DNA of 64,000 nucleotides from positions 1 through 64,000 of the forward strand of contig NZ_JAANIG010000024.1 of NCBI RefSeq assembly GCF_011174675.1. The letters run 5' to 3'. How positions within the stretch are numbered: position 1 is the stretch's first letter; every line of letters begins with the position of its first letter. The notes beneath the pieces were generated by a model. It had not been told where the DNA came from. It ran no database searches and was given only the letters and a program-made list of their open reading frames with translations. The position numbers and the translations under genes were made by a program. The DNA is from Perlabentimonas gracilis (GTDB lineage Bacteria > Bacteroidota > Bacteroidia > Bacteroidales > Tenuifilaceae). This document shows, piece after piece, positions 18,257 through 27,023 of the stretch.

Positions 18257-18600
18257 TGGTTCTACCACGACTTTAATGGGTCGCTCATTTACATTAAAAT
18301 ATTGTGTGCTTCAATATAAAGCAAAACCTTAGCATTTCAATATTATCGGTGCGCCTGCACCTGCTTTTTACATTAGAAGAGTTTCTTTTTACAAATATCA
18401 CCGGTACTACGCACCTATACGTTTTTGAACCATTTAAACATTAGCTGCAGAGCACCTGCCTGATGGCAGTCAGGGCGTAAATACTTGTATAAAAGTTAAA
18501 CAAATCCAACGGGGTAAGGTGCGCCTGCCTGCTGCAGGCAGGCGCACCGATAATGTTATAACTATGTTAAGAATCTTCCATTAAAGTCGTGGTAGAACCA
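18257..18600. mobile_element. MITE-like element with 23-bp perfect terminal inverted repeats
   Basis: The ends at 18257-18279 and 18578-18600 are perfect 23-base inverted repeats beginning TGGTTCTACCACGAC. The element is 344 bases, holds no open frame, and is flanked on both sides by the same six bases TATATT (18251-18256 and 18601-18606), a likely target duplication. Inside, a second perfect inverted repeat of 17 bases (18342-18358 with 18538-18554) and a hairpin with a 14-base-pair stem (18518-18548) add structure. Short length, terminal repeats, duplication and lack of coding all fit a non-autonomous transposable element. The mobilising transposase is not in the window. Confidence 0.6.
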
Positions 18601-18617
18601 TATATTTTCAACATAGA

Positions 18618-19508
18618 AGAAACTGTTTAAGTTTAAATTATAATTTTTTATAAAGCCCCCGTAGGTGGCAAATAGCGATGGGAAAAATACTTTCTTGAAA
18701 TCTTAGCGCCTCGTAGAGTGCGCAATAGATATTTTTTCTTTATTGCACCCTCTCTGGGGTGCTTCGTTAAATTTTTACTAGTTTTCAATCGCTATTTGCC
18801 CCTGCCTAACGGCCAGGCAGGCTCTAACGAGGGCGGCTGTTAATTGAGATTTCAAAATTTAAACAGTTTCTAATAATTGCCACGGGAGTTAATATGTAAA
18901 AAGTAATATGGGCCTTAGCCTGGCAGCAGTTAGAGGGAGGAGCAATTCGAAAGTCCAAAAACTAGTTAAGGAGGAATGAAGTAGAGAATACTAGCAGATT
19001 GCAATGAGCTAGGTGCGGAGGGAAGGTGAAACGGGCGGGAGAGTTGGCGGGAATGCCAAATCCTTAGCCCCATGTGCGAGGGCGCTTGCGTTCGATTTGG
19101 AGCGCATTGGTGGATTACAAGTAGAACGATGAGGAAACTTTGAAAACCCAGGTATGCTAAGGGTGAGCAATCTGCTCGGTGCGATCCAAATCGCTTACGT
19201 CGCCATGGGGCTTAGGATTTGGAAGGGCGGGTGGCAGCATTGTTTCACCTGATTCTTTGTTTACTTTCTCATTTAAGGAGAAAGTAAGAGGGCATAACCA
19301 AAGAGCCCTGAGGGCACTATGCTTGCTGAGAAAACGATATTAAACAGAAGGCTATGGTGGTAGACAGGCCCAATAAGAGCACTGTTGAATTTGGCGTGTC
19401 TACCGACATAGGCATGATAAAGCCATTTTTGTAGCAAACTTGTCCAACAGGCTTAAGTCCGTGGCAATTAGTAAAGTGTTTTGTAGGAATAAAACTTAAA
19501 CAGTTTCT
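18618..19508. mobile_element. Second non-coding element with 17-bp terminal inverted repeats
   Basis: AGAAACTGTTTAAGTTT at 18618-18634 is perfectly repeated in inverted orientation at 19492-19508, and with one mismatch at 18856-18872. The 255-base left part (18618-18872) also has an inner perfect 13-base inverted repeat (18667-18679 with 18788-18800), so it may be a MITE on its own. The 891-base whole could be an eroded insertion sequence or two adjacent copies. No transposase frame remains. Further inverted pairs lie at 19058-19074 with 19204-19220 (16 of 17 bases) and 19352-19359 with 19399-19406. Confidence 0.5.
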
Positions 19509-19580
19509 TGAATACCGATTGGTTAAAATGCTCGACTTATCGCTTGTTTTTAATAGGTTTATTGAGAAGGGGAGTAGTAC

Positions 19581-20231
19581 TTACTCAAGCGAAACGATAT
19601 CGTTTTTAATGGCAAACTTTATTAGTTCAATGGAATTTCTAAGCTCAAGCTTTTCCAGCAAGTTGTTTTTGTGGTTCTCAACGGTTCGGGGGCTAATAAA
19701 CAGCTTCGACCCAATTTCCTTAAAGCTTAGCCCATTGCTAAGGTGGTGAATAATCTCCTTTTCTCTATCGCTAATGTGGGGCATCGCTTTAATTGATTTG
19801 AGCTCATCAATTTTCCTTTTGAAGCTTCGGAAAACAATCGACGATAGGCTTTGACCAAAGTAGGGCTCTCCCTCCATCACCGTTTTCATGGCAAAAATCA
19901 GCTCCTCGCCCGATGAGTCCTTATTTAAAAAGCCGTCGGCACCCTTACTAACAGCTTCGCACACAATGGCCTCATCCATCTCGGCAGTTAGCATAAGCAC
20001 TCTGCAGCTGTAGCTGTTTTTGAAAAACTCTATTAGATCGAGGCCAGAAATGTCGGGTAGAATAATATCGAGCAGAACAAGGTCGGGGCGCGTGTCTCCA
20101 ATACTTGCTTTTAGGCCCTGGGCGCTGGCCGCTTCAAACACCAGCTCAAAGTTAGGATCGCCGAGAAGGAGGGCTTTTATGCCGTCTCGAATAATCCTGT
20201 GGTCGTCTACAATGGCAATTTTAGTCTTCAT
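19581..20231 (-). CDS. LuxR/NarL-type response regulator
   Basis: A 216-residue response regulator. The receiver domain (about 1-120) has the acidic pair DD (IAIVDDHR), the phosphorylation Asp in LVLLDIILPD, and the switch residues MLTAE and FLNKD. The C-terminal LuxR helix-turn-helix (about 150-210) shows ISDREKEIIHHLSNGLSFKEIG and ISPRTVENHKNNLLEKL. MKTKIAIVDD at 20231 is the natural start; longer in-frame versions lack homology. The start overlaps the last 11 bases of the sensor kinase gene, which points to translational coupling and a dedicated kinase-regulator pair. Confidence 0.92.
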   Translation of the reverse strand: MKTKIAIVDDHRIIRDGIKALLLGDPNFELVFEAASAQGLKASIGDTRPDLVLLDIILPDISGLDLIEFFKNSYSCRVLMLTAEMDEAIVCEAVSKGADGFLNKDSSGEELIFAMKTVMEGEPYFGQSLSSIVFRSFKRKIDELKSIKAMPHISDREKEIIHHLSNGLSFKEIGSKLFISPRTVENHKNNLLEKLELRNSIELIKFAIKNDIVSLE

Positions 20232-22257
20232 TGTTTGTAATATATGGCAATGCAATGGTAAATCGGCTTCCCTGTCCCGGCTCGCTCTCCACAAGTAGAC
20301 TCCCCGATATTCTTTGGAGAAGATCTTTGCATATCATCAGCCCCAGTCCCGAACCCTTTTCGCCATCAAGTCCTGGTTTGGCCTGGGCAAAGCATTTGGT
20401 GTTTTGCAGAGTATCAACCTCCTCGGGGGTCATGCCCACGCCCTGGTCGCTCACAATAATCTCAAGCAGGTTGTTTTGTTGCTTTGCCGATATTTCGATA
20501 GTGCTACCACTTTTGCTAAACTTCATGGCATTGGATAGGAGGTTTCGCAAAACGGTTTCCAAAATATTGTAATCGGCCACCAAGCTGAAACTGCTGGCAA
20601 CTTGCTTTGTAATGGCTATTCCCTTTAGGTTTGCCACGGGTACTGCCTGTGCCACAACCTCATCAACTACCTCGCAAATTACAATTGGTTCCAGCTTCAC
20701 GGGAATATTGTTTTGCTGCGATTGCGCCCAGCCCAAAAGATTTTTAAGCATCCCCTTAAGCGCGTTGGCCGACTGGGCAAGTTCCCCAAGGTAGTGCTTT
20801 ATGTTATCGGCTGATATGCTGTCGTACCGGCTGTTTAGCGTTTCCACAATGGTTGAGAAGCCCGCAATGGAGTTCCTTAAATCATGGGCCACCACCGAAA
20901 AGAGTTTATCCTTGGAGTGGTTTAGCTCGTTGAGCCTCGCGTTAATTTCGGTTAGCTGCCGTTGGGTTTTCTTTTTGATGTTAAATCGGCTGAGGAGCGA
21001 TCCTAAAAGGATGATTAATACCAGCGAAAAGCCTATCATTAGATATTTTTGCTGATTGGCTTGGTTCAGCTTAAGCTCCTGCTCAATTTTTTCTTGATTT
21101 AGCAGGGCCAGCTCCTTCTCCTTTTGTTCGGTTTCGTACTTAGCCTGAAAATCCATCAGCTGTTTTTGGGCTCTTTCGTTGTATACCGAGTCTTTCAGCA
21201 CATAGTACTGCTTATAGTTATCCAAAGCCTTGGAGGTGTTGCCCAATTGCTCGTAGAGCTGCGATAGCTCCCTGTAGTTCTTAAGGATCATATTCGTGAA
21301 GCTTACCCTTTGAGCAATGGCAAGGCTTTGGTTGTAGTAGTCAACAGCTGTTTGGATATCTCCCTTTTTGAAATGATTTAGGGCAAGATGATTTAGCACA
21401 ATCGACTCCGATACGTATACCCTGTGCTCCTGAAAGATGGCAAGTGCCCGCAGCAAGTACTCCTCGGCTAGCGCATATTGATTTTGTAAAGTGTACACCT
21501 CTCCAATTTGGTCGAGCCGATAACCCTTGGGAACAACATTCCCCAACTCCTCCTCAAGAGCCAGCGATTTTTTTAACCACTCCAGCGCAAGGTCAAATTT
21601 TTGCTGCGATTTATAAACCGAAGCAATGGAGGCCATGCGTACAGCAATTTGATTCCTATTGTTGCTCTCCTGAGCAATAGCTAATGATTTGAAGAAAAAC
21701 TCAAGCGCCTTGTCGTACTGGCGCCAAATCTCGTAAATCTTTCCTATGGCGTTTATGTCAATTGAAATGTTTTCCCTATCATCAAACTTTTCGTCAATCA
21801 CAAGGGCATTGCTGAAGGCCTCTAGCCCCTCTTGGTATTTGCCAACAATTACATAGTTGTACCCCAGCTCGCGATAAGCATTGGCTATTTGCGACGAGTC
21901 GTTTGCAAGCACTGCATACTTTAACGATTCAGCTGCTTGATGGCTTGCCTTATGGTTTGCCCCCGCTAAACGGTGGAATAGCCCTTTCCTGAGGTGAGCC
22001 TCCGATATGGATGTGTAGCTGATTTTCGGAGCGTTTTGGTTTAATGCTATGTACTCGTCGAGAAGGGTGTGAGCCGCATCCACCTCACCAGCGTCATAAA
22101 GGGAGTCGGCTTTTGCGAAAACAAGCTCTTGGTAAGAGTTCGTGGAGTACGAGCTAAGAAATTGTCCACAAACCAGAATGATGGTAATAATTATTTTCTT
22201 CACCAATTCGGCTTTATTACTGTTGCTAAAATGTATGATTATAATCACTAACAGCAT
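20221..22257 (-). CDS. TPR-containing sensor histidine kinase
   Basis: A 678-residue hybrid of a periplasmic sensor and a kinase. After an N-terminal signal/anchor come tetratricopeptide repeats (about 40-350), a coiled coil, one membrane helix (about 405-425, MIGFSLVLIILLGSLL), the dimerisation domain with the phospho-acceptor His in VVAHDLRNSIAGF (about 456) and the ATPase domain (N box NLLSNAMKFS, G1 DQGVGM, G2 KGSGLGLMICKD). A GTG at 22203 (KKIIITIILVCGQF) would give a cleaner signal peptide than the ATG at 22257. TPR sensor kinases with LuxR partners are common in Bacteroidota. The signal sensed is unknown. Confidence 0.9.
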   Translation of the reverse strand: MLLVIIIIHFSNSNKAELVKKIIITIILVCGQFLSSYSTNSYQELVFAKADSLYDAGEVDAAHTLLDEYIALNQNAPKISYTSISEAHLRKGLFHRLAGANHKASHQAAESLKYAVLANDSSQIANAYRELGYNYVIVGKYQEGLEAFSNALVIDEKFDDRENISIDINAIGKIYEIWRQYDKALEFFFKSLAIAQESNNRNQIAVRMASIASVYKSQQKFDLALEWLKKSLALEEELGNVVPKGYRLDQIGEVYTLQNQYALAEEYLLRALAIFQEHRVYVSESIVLNHLALNHFKKGDIQTAVDYYNQSLAIAQRVSFTNMILKNYRELSQLYEQLGNTSKALDNYKQYYVLKDSVYNERAQKQLMDFQAKYETEQKEKELALLNQEKIEQELKLNQANQQKYLMIGFSLVLIILLGSLLSRFNIKKKTQRQLTEINARLNELNHSKDKLFSVVAHDLRNSIAGFSTIVETLNSRYDSISADNIKHYLGELAQSANALKGMLKNLLGWAQSQQNNIPVKLEPIVICEVVDEVVAQAVPVANLKGIAITKQVASSFSLVADYNILETVLRNLLSNAMKFSKSGSTIEISAKQQNNLLEIIVSDQGVGMTPEEVDTLQNTKCFAQAKPGLDGEKGSGLGLMICKDLLQRISGSLLVESEPGQGSRFTIALPYITNNED

Positions 22258-22309
22258 GAATTTACAACTATTTTTATTACCAGCCCATTCGAAAGGTTAA
22301 GCAAGTTGA

Positions 22310-22317
22310 CAAATTTA
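22310..22317 (-). promoter_or_regulatory. Candidate -7 box for the sensor kinase operon
   Basis: The minus strand reads TAAATTTG, matching TAnnTTTG, 52 bases before the ATG at 22257. No -33 TTG is evident. Confidence 0.3.
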
Positions 22318-22411
22318 TTTGCAGGTGTGCTAATTCATCGGATGTATTTGATTTCTGATATTAAGCTCCTATATTAGCTTATTGGGGAACACAAATAACG
22401 CTTGGTCGCAA

Positions 22412-23782
22412 ATGGCTAGAATCCTTGTAGTTGACGACGACTCCAGCTTCTGTATTATGCTTAAAACCTTTCTCAGCAAGAAGGGACATAGCGTTTCAGA
22501 GGCTTTCTCGGTGAGCGAGGCGCTTAAGCAATTCGCTGCCGATGAGTTTGATATTGTACTTACCGATTACCGCCTGCCCGATGGCTCTGGGCTAGATATT
22601 CTGCGTGAGGTTAAGTCGCAAAAGCCCGAGGCAGGAGTAATAATTATGACAGGCTACGCCGATATCCGTATGGCCGTTAAGACCATTAAGCTTGGTGCTT
22701 TCGACTACGTGGCCAAGCCCATCAACCCCGATGAGATTACGCTTACCATTCAAAGTCTTCTATCGCAAACCAGTACCAAGGAGGTTAAGGAGCCCAAGCA
22801 AAAAGTATCTTCAAAAGAAAAATCGTCTGATTTTATTGAAGGTGAGAGCGACAACGCCTTGCTGGTGAAGGAGCATGTTGAGCTGGTTGCCCCAACCAAC
22901 CTGTCGGTTATAATTCAAGGCGATAGTGGAACGGGCAAGGAGTACGTGGCTCGTCGAATACACAACCAGAGCCACCGAAGCAGCAAGCCGTTTGTGGCTG
23001 TCGATTGCGGTGCCCTCTCGAAGGATTTGGCGCTAAGCGAGTTCTTTGGCCATATCAAGGGGTCGTTTACAGGAGCCATATCCGACAAAACAGGGCAGTT
23101 CGAGGTGGCCAATGGTGGCACACTCTTCCTCGATGAGATAGGCAACCTGTCGTACGAGGTGCAGGTAAACCTGCTGCGCGCCATACAGGAACGTCGCATA
23201 AAGCCCATAGGTAGCAATCGCGAGGTTAAGGTAGATGTTCGTATTATCGTTGCCACTAACGACGACCTGCAGGAAGCTGTTAGGCAGGGTAAGTTTCGCG
23301 AGGATCTTTTCCATAGGCTTAACGAGTTTACCATACATGTGGCTCCCTTGAGCGAGCGACTTAACGATCTTCCTCAGTTTGCCAATCATTTCCTTTCGCA
23401 GGCCAATGCCGAGCTTGGCAAAAACGTGAGGGGGTTCTCTGCCGAAACCATGGAGGTTTTTAGCCACTACAGCTGGCCGGGTAACATACGCGAGCTTCGC
23501 AATGTGATTAGGCGAGCAGTGCTTGTTGAGCAGGGAAACACATTGGGAACCAAAAGTTTACCAGCCGAAATTGTGTCGGGCAAGCTACGTAAGCAAAGTC
23601 CCCTTGTCAACAATCAGCAGCAACCCGAAAACCTAAGGGATCTTAAGGAGATGGCGGAGCGCGAGTTAATCCTAACAACCCTCGAAAAAGTACGCTACAA
23701 CAAGAGCAAAGCGGCATCTATACTTAATATCGACCGCAAAACGCTTTACAATAAGATGAAGCAGTACGGGTTGCAGCTGTAG
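22412..23782 (+). CDS. Sigma-54-dependent response regulator (NtrC family)
   Basis: A 456-residue transcription activator. The receiver domain (1-120) has ILVVDDD and the phosphorylation Asp near 52 (TDYRLPDG). The AAA+ domain has Walker A GDSGTGKEYVA (about 171), Walker B GGTLFLDEIG (about 240) and the arginine-finger region FREDLFHRLN. The C-terminal Fis-type helix-turn-helix is at about 425-455 (NKSKAASILNIDRKTLYNKM). The sigma-54 contact loop reads GSFTGA instead of the usual GAFTGA. The start at 22412 (MARILVVDDD) is chosen over an upstream TTG. It is divergent from the TPR kinase gene, with no kinase of its own adjacent. Confidence 0.93.
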   Translation: MARILVVDDDSSFCIMLKTFLSKKGHSVSEAFSVSEALKQFAADEFDIVLTDYRLPDGSGLDILREVKSQKPEAGVIIMTGYADIRMAVKTIKLGAFDYVAKPINPDEITLTIQSLLSQTSTKEVKEPKQKVSSKEKSSDFIEGESDNALLVKEHVELVAPTNLSVIIQGDSGTGKEYVARRIHNQSHRSSKPFVAVDCGALSKDLALSEFFGHIKGSFTGAISDKTGQFEVANGGTLFLDEIGNLSYEVQVNLLRAIQERRIKPIGSNREVKVDVRIIVATNDDLQEAVRQGKFREDLFHRLNEFTIHVAPLSERLNDLPQFANHFLSQANAELGKNVRGFSAETMEVFSHYSWPGNIRELRNVIRRAVLVEQGNTLGTKSLPAEIVSGKLRKQSPLVNNQQQPENLRDLKEMAERELILTTLEKVRYNKSKAASILNIDRKTLYNKMKQYGLQL

Positions 23783-23963
23783 AGCTGATCTCGATTTTGT
23801 TCTAGTTAGATGTTTTTCAATTTTCAAGATTATCGCAAAGAACATTTGCGTTATTTGCAAAAGGTAGAGTATGGTATTGTGGGGCATACAATATTTTGGT
23901 TTATCTTTCTCCATAGTTTACAGTTTAATCACCAATCCATAATTATTCGTTGTACTTAAAATA

Positions 23964-24002
23964 ATATCCATTTTTAATGGATATTTACATCACTTATATT
24001 TG
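23964..24002 (+). promoter_or_regulatory. Promoter with adjacent palindromic operator-like site
   Basis: TATATTTG at 23995-24002 matches TAnnTTTG and lies 39 bases before the ATG at 24042. Just upstream is a perfect 8-base inverted repeat (ATATCCAT 23964-23971 with ATGGATAT 23977-23984, loop TTTTA), placed between the expected -33 and -7 regions, where a repressor could bind. Confidence 0.4.
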
Positions 24003-24041
24003 TTGTACAATAAACCACGGTTGGACCTAAAATGATAACCT

Positions 24042-25412
24042 ATGAATACTTTACGAATCGACCCAATAAAGTTTTGGATAATAGTTCTGTTCCTAAGTTT
24101 TTCCAAATTGGTATTTGCCCAAGATGCCATGGTACCCATTTGCGAGGGTATATCTACAATAGATGCTCGAATGGCATCGAGTATTAGTAGGCTAAAACAT
24201 TACAACGATTTTCAGCAGGCAACACTTCAACAGCTCGACCAGGGTTTTGAACTCCATGTAGTGTATAAGGAGGGTGGTATTTTCAAGGTGGACAGAATCC
24301 CCCTTACCAGAACAGAGGTTGAGCAGATATGCTCAGAGATTAGCGCAACATCAAAGCAGCGCGTAACCTCAGAGTATGACAATCCTACTCAAGAGGCTCG
24401 GCGTAGGTTGATAATTTCCTCTTCGGCATACTCATTAGGATACTATAGCTGGGCTGTGCCAACGGCCCTAAAAGCGAGAGATTACAAGGCTTACACCGCA
24501 TCGTATATGCTAATAGGTGGTGCTGGTTTTTTTGTCCCTCTTTTTGCTACCAATAAGCATGACATCACTAATGGGATGGAGAGGGCATATACCCTAGGTG
24601 CAGCAACTGGTTTTACCCATGGACTTTCGCTCAATATGCTGCTGCTTGGCGAGGATGACAGTAGTTTCGAAACAATTTTGGGCTTTACCACTGCATTTAG
24701 TATTACCGAGAGTATTTTGGCTTTGTCGCTTGCCAAGAAGCATAGCATTTCATGGGGTTATGCCAGTATAATGGGTAGTGGGGGGCTTTGGGGAGCAGCC
24801 TATGGGGCTGCACTTACATTTCTGGCTTCTGAGAGTGAGCAGATCAGGCTATACGGAGCGACGACCATGCTGGGATCTGCTGGCGGGTTCCTTGCTGCTC
24901 ATCACCTATATAAAAGCCAATCAATTACCCACGGCGATGCTTCGGTAATCAATGCATTGGGAGCGCTGGGTGCCTATTGGGGAGGGGTTTTTATGGAGAC
25001 ACTCGATGTTAGCAACGAAAGAGCCATAATTGGTATGCTAACCGCTGGTGCAACTGGCGGGTTGGCCTATGGTATCTATAAAACAAAAGGATACGATTAC
25101 ACTCGCCAGCAGGGAAATCTAATCCCTCTGGGTTCATTTGCCGGGGGACTAATTGGTGCCGGATTTGGTATTTTAGTCGAGGCTGAAGAAACAGGTTTCC
25201 TTTGGCTAACTGCTCTTGGTGCAACTGGCGGATTCTTCCTGTCCGACTGGGTTCTCAGAGAAACCCGAAAAGATAAGTCCTCTCAGGCTTCAAACTTTAG
25301 CTTTCAAATTAATCCAATGGGAGTGCTAGGTGCAGCTAATGCCAACTTAATTCCTAAAACCAATGACCCACGCATAGGTAACACCATTGCCAATTTTAGG
25401 GTAAGCTTCTAG
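24042..25412 (+). CDS. Exported Gly/Ala-rich hydrophobic protein of unknown function
   Basis: A 456-residue protein with a signal peptide (cleavage near 27, VFAQ). A soluble N-terminal part (about 28-125) has a short Asn/Arg-rich linker. It is followed by roughly ten Gly/Ala-rich hydrophobic stretches (about 130-420; for example GSGGLWGAAYGAALTFLA, LGALGAYWGGVFME, LGSFAGGLIGAGFGILVEA). These could be membrane helices or a barrel-like fold. I do not recognise the family. A likely promoter with an operator-like palindrome precedes it, and a small outer-membrane barrel gene follows 50 bases downstream, suggesting a shared envelope role. Confidence 0.65.
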   Translation: MNTLRIDPIKFWIIVLFLSFSKLVFAQDAMVPICEGISTIDARMASSISRLKHYNDFQQATLQQLDQGFELHVVYKEGGIFKVDRIPLTRTEVEQICSEISATSKQRVTSEYDNPTQEARRRLIISSSAYSLGYYSWAVPTALKARDYKAYTASYMLIGGAGFFVPLFATNKHDITNGMERAYTLGAATGFTHGLSLNMLLLGEDDSSFETILGFTTAFSITESILALSLAKKHSISWGYASIMGSGGLWGAAYGAALTFLASESEQIRLYGATTMLGSAGGFLAAHHLYKSQSITHGDASVINALGALGAYWGGVFMETLDVSNERAIIGMLTAGATGGLAYGIYKTKGYDYTRQQGNLIPLGSFAGGLIGAGFGILVEAEETGFLWLTALGATGGFFLSDWVLRETRKDKSSQASNFSFQINPMGVLGAANANLIPKTNDPRIGNTIANFRVSF

Positions 25413-25462
25413 TTGATTTAGCATTAATTATTACCTCCTAAGCGAAACTACGATTAAGCGTG

Positions 25463-26128
25463 ATGACAATATCTTGTAAACACATAATTTTCAGTGGTAT
25501 ATTCCTGTCTCTCTTTAGCCTTTCAGGGTTTGCACAATGGTCGTTACGTACCGATGTAGTTTTACCCATACGGAGTTCCTTATATTCTGACAGATATGGG
25601 ATAGGAACAAGTGTAAGCGCTGAGTTTTCGGTAAAACCCAAAGTTGCCCTAAAGCTTGGGTTTATTCACAATACGCAGATAATTACCGATAATATGCCCG
25701 ACTATACCGCTGAATACAGTGAAACATCCTACGATATAATTCGAAAAACTGGCCTGCGGGTAGGCTACAAGCTTTATTATATGTCCCAACCTGAGAAAGT
25801 ATTGCCCAAAGGATTATACATAGCCGCATTTGCCGATGCAATGTATGGACACAGAGTGCTTACCAAACGAATCTATACTCAGGCGAATGGATACTCCGAG
25901 AACGTTCCGATTGATAAGAATGGGATTTTTCTTGGAGGGGGAGTTTCGGCTGGGTACACCTTTATGATTGGACACTTTATTGTGGAACCCAATTTTGGCA
26001 TAGGATTATGTTTTAACCCAAAGAGTTTTTACAATGAGAACAGCTCAAGTTTGTTTTCCGAGTTGGCTCCACTGCCATTGCACATTTCGGTTTGGCATAT
26101 CGAGTTGAATTTGGGCTGGGCTTTTTAG
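25463..26128 (+). CDS. Outer-membrane beta-barrel protein
   Basis: A 221-residue protein with a signal peptide (SGFAQ, cleavage near 24) followed by alternating strands typical of an eight-stranded barrel (WSLRTDVVLPI, GIGTSVSAEFSV, KVALKLGFIHN, GLRVGYKLYYM, GGGVSAGYTFMIG). The last residue pattern, IELNLGWAF, ends in Phe, the usual signal for the outer-membrane insertion machinery. ATG at 25463 is preferred to the GTG directly before it. It probably belongs with the upstream exported protein; the ligand is unknown. Confidence 0.7.
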   Translation: MTISCKHIIFSGIFLSLFSLSGFAQWSLRTDVVLPIRSSLYSDRYGIGTSVSAEFSVKPKVALKLGFIHNTQIITDNMPDYTAEYSETSYDIIRKTGLRVGYKLYYMSQPEKVLPKGLYIAAFADAMYGHRVLTKRIYTQANGYSENVPIDKNGIFLGGGVSAGYTFMIGHFIVEPNFGIGLCFNPKSFYNENSSSLFSELAPLPLHISVWHIELNLGWAF

Positions 26129-26267
26129 TTTATGGTATATTGCTTAGCATAATCTTCCTATACATTGTTGGATTTTCGTGGTTGGAAACTAGTTGAGCTA
26201 TGTGTTTTGATATTCGAAAGTAGAAAGCATGCCCTGAGCCTGCCGAAGGGTCGAAAGCTGAAACTAA

Positions 26268-26344
26268 GAAGACGGAAAACCTGTCATCCCTGCCTGCCTT
26301 GACGGCCCGCCTGACCGCAGTAGTCGGGCAGGCAGTCAGGCAGA
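26268..26344. repeat. Dispersed repeat and GC-rich palindrome
   Basis: The region 26129-26429 holds no credible gene. The 20 bases at 26268-26287 recur, with one extra base, at 1946-1966. TGCCTGCC at 26291-26298 pairs with GGCAGGCA at 26337-26344. It is one of several CCTGCC/GGCAGG palindromes in intergenic DNA here. Confidence 0.45.
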
Positions 26345-26429
26345 GACAACTGATAACCATCTACCAAAATCCCCATAAGTTGGTAGTGCTGTTGTATTTA
26401 GTTTTTCATATATTTGCCCTGTGAAGCAA

Positions 26430-26819
26430 ATGGTAAACATACTGGTAAAGCTAACGGCGCTACTTATCCTTAGCGGGATGATGCTGCACGAGGCCATTCC
26501 ACACCATCACCACAGTTCGGCTGGTGAGGTGCATACCTGTTGCCATTCGCATGAGCATAACGATACCGAGAGCAACGATGTGCAGCCATGCACCATTCTT
26601 TCGAACATTAAGTTCGAGAATTTCAAGCCTCAAATTCAGGTTCATTCGCAGGAGTTAAAGCGCAATCATTCCGATTTCCATTTCGATGCCTGCGAGCATT
26701 GTGCCGAGCAGTACGGCGTATTCGAACTACTCAAAACGCCAATTCATATTCCCCAATCCGTTTTCTCCGAAACGGAGTATTTCCACACCTTCTCGTTCAG
26801 AGGGCCACCCTCCGCTTAA
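26430..26819 (+). CDS. Small secreted His/Cys-rich protein of a metal efflux island
   Basis: A 129-residue protein with an N-terminal hydrophobic signal (VKLTALLILSGMMLHEAIP) followed at once by HHHH and a His/Cys-rich stretch (EVHTCCHSHEHND). A second metal-like cluster occurs later (FDACEHCAEQYG). Small His-rich secreted proteins of this kind stand at the head of Bacteroidota RND metal efflux operons; metal binding is inferred from composition. A GTG nine bases upstream (26421) is an alternative start. It lies 204 bases before the adaptor gene. Confidence 0.65.
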   Translation: MVNILVKLTALLILSGMMLHEAIPHHHHSSAGEVHTCCHSHEHNDTESNDVQPCTILSNIKFENFKPQIQVHSQELKRNHSDFHFDACEHCAEQYGVFELLKTPIHIPQSVFSETEYFHTFSFRGPPSA

Positions 26820-27023
26820 CTTTTAATATCATCCTAAGTGGCTTAGTAACATACAATCTATTATTAGGTTGATATTAGGGAACGTATAGAATTCCCACTA
26901 TTCCGTTTTGTGCCGTCTTAGTGCTCTTTGTGTAATATTTTGATTTAAACGCAAGGATAAATTAAGTGGCTTCTTAAAAAGTTGTATTTCCCTTTTTCAT
27001 TCATAACCTTATAGTTAATCACA

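Noticed and set aside
17996-19580. Possible CRISPR array or RNA gene in the large gene-free block
   Set aside because: Repeats are inverted and unequal in spacing, with no regular spacer pattern; no tRNA or known RNA fold was recognised.
26130-26360. 76-codon minus-strand frame
   Set aside because: It runs through dispersed repeats and palindromes and has low-complexity composition.
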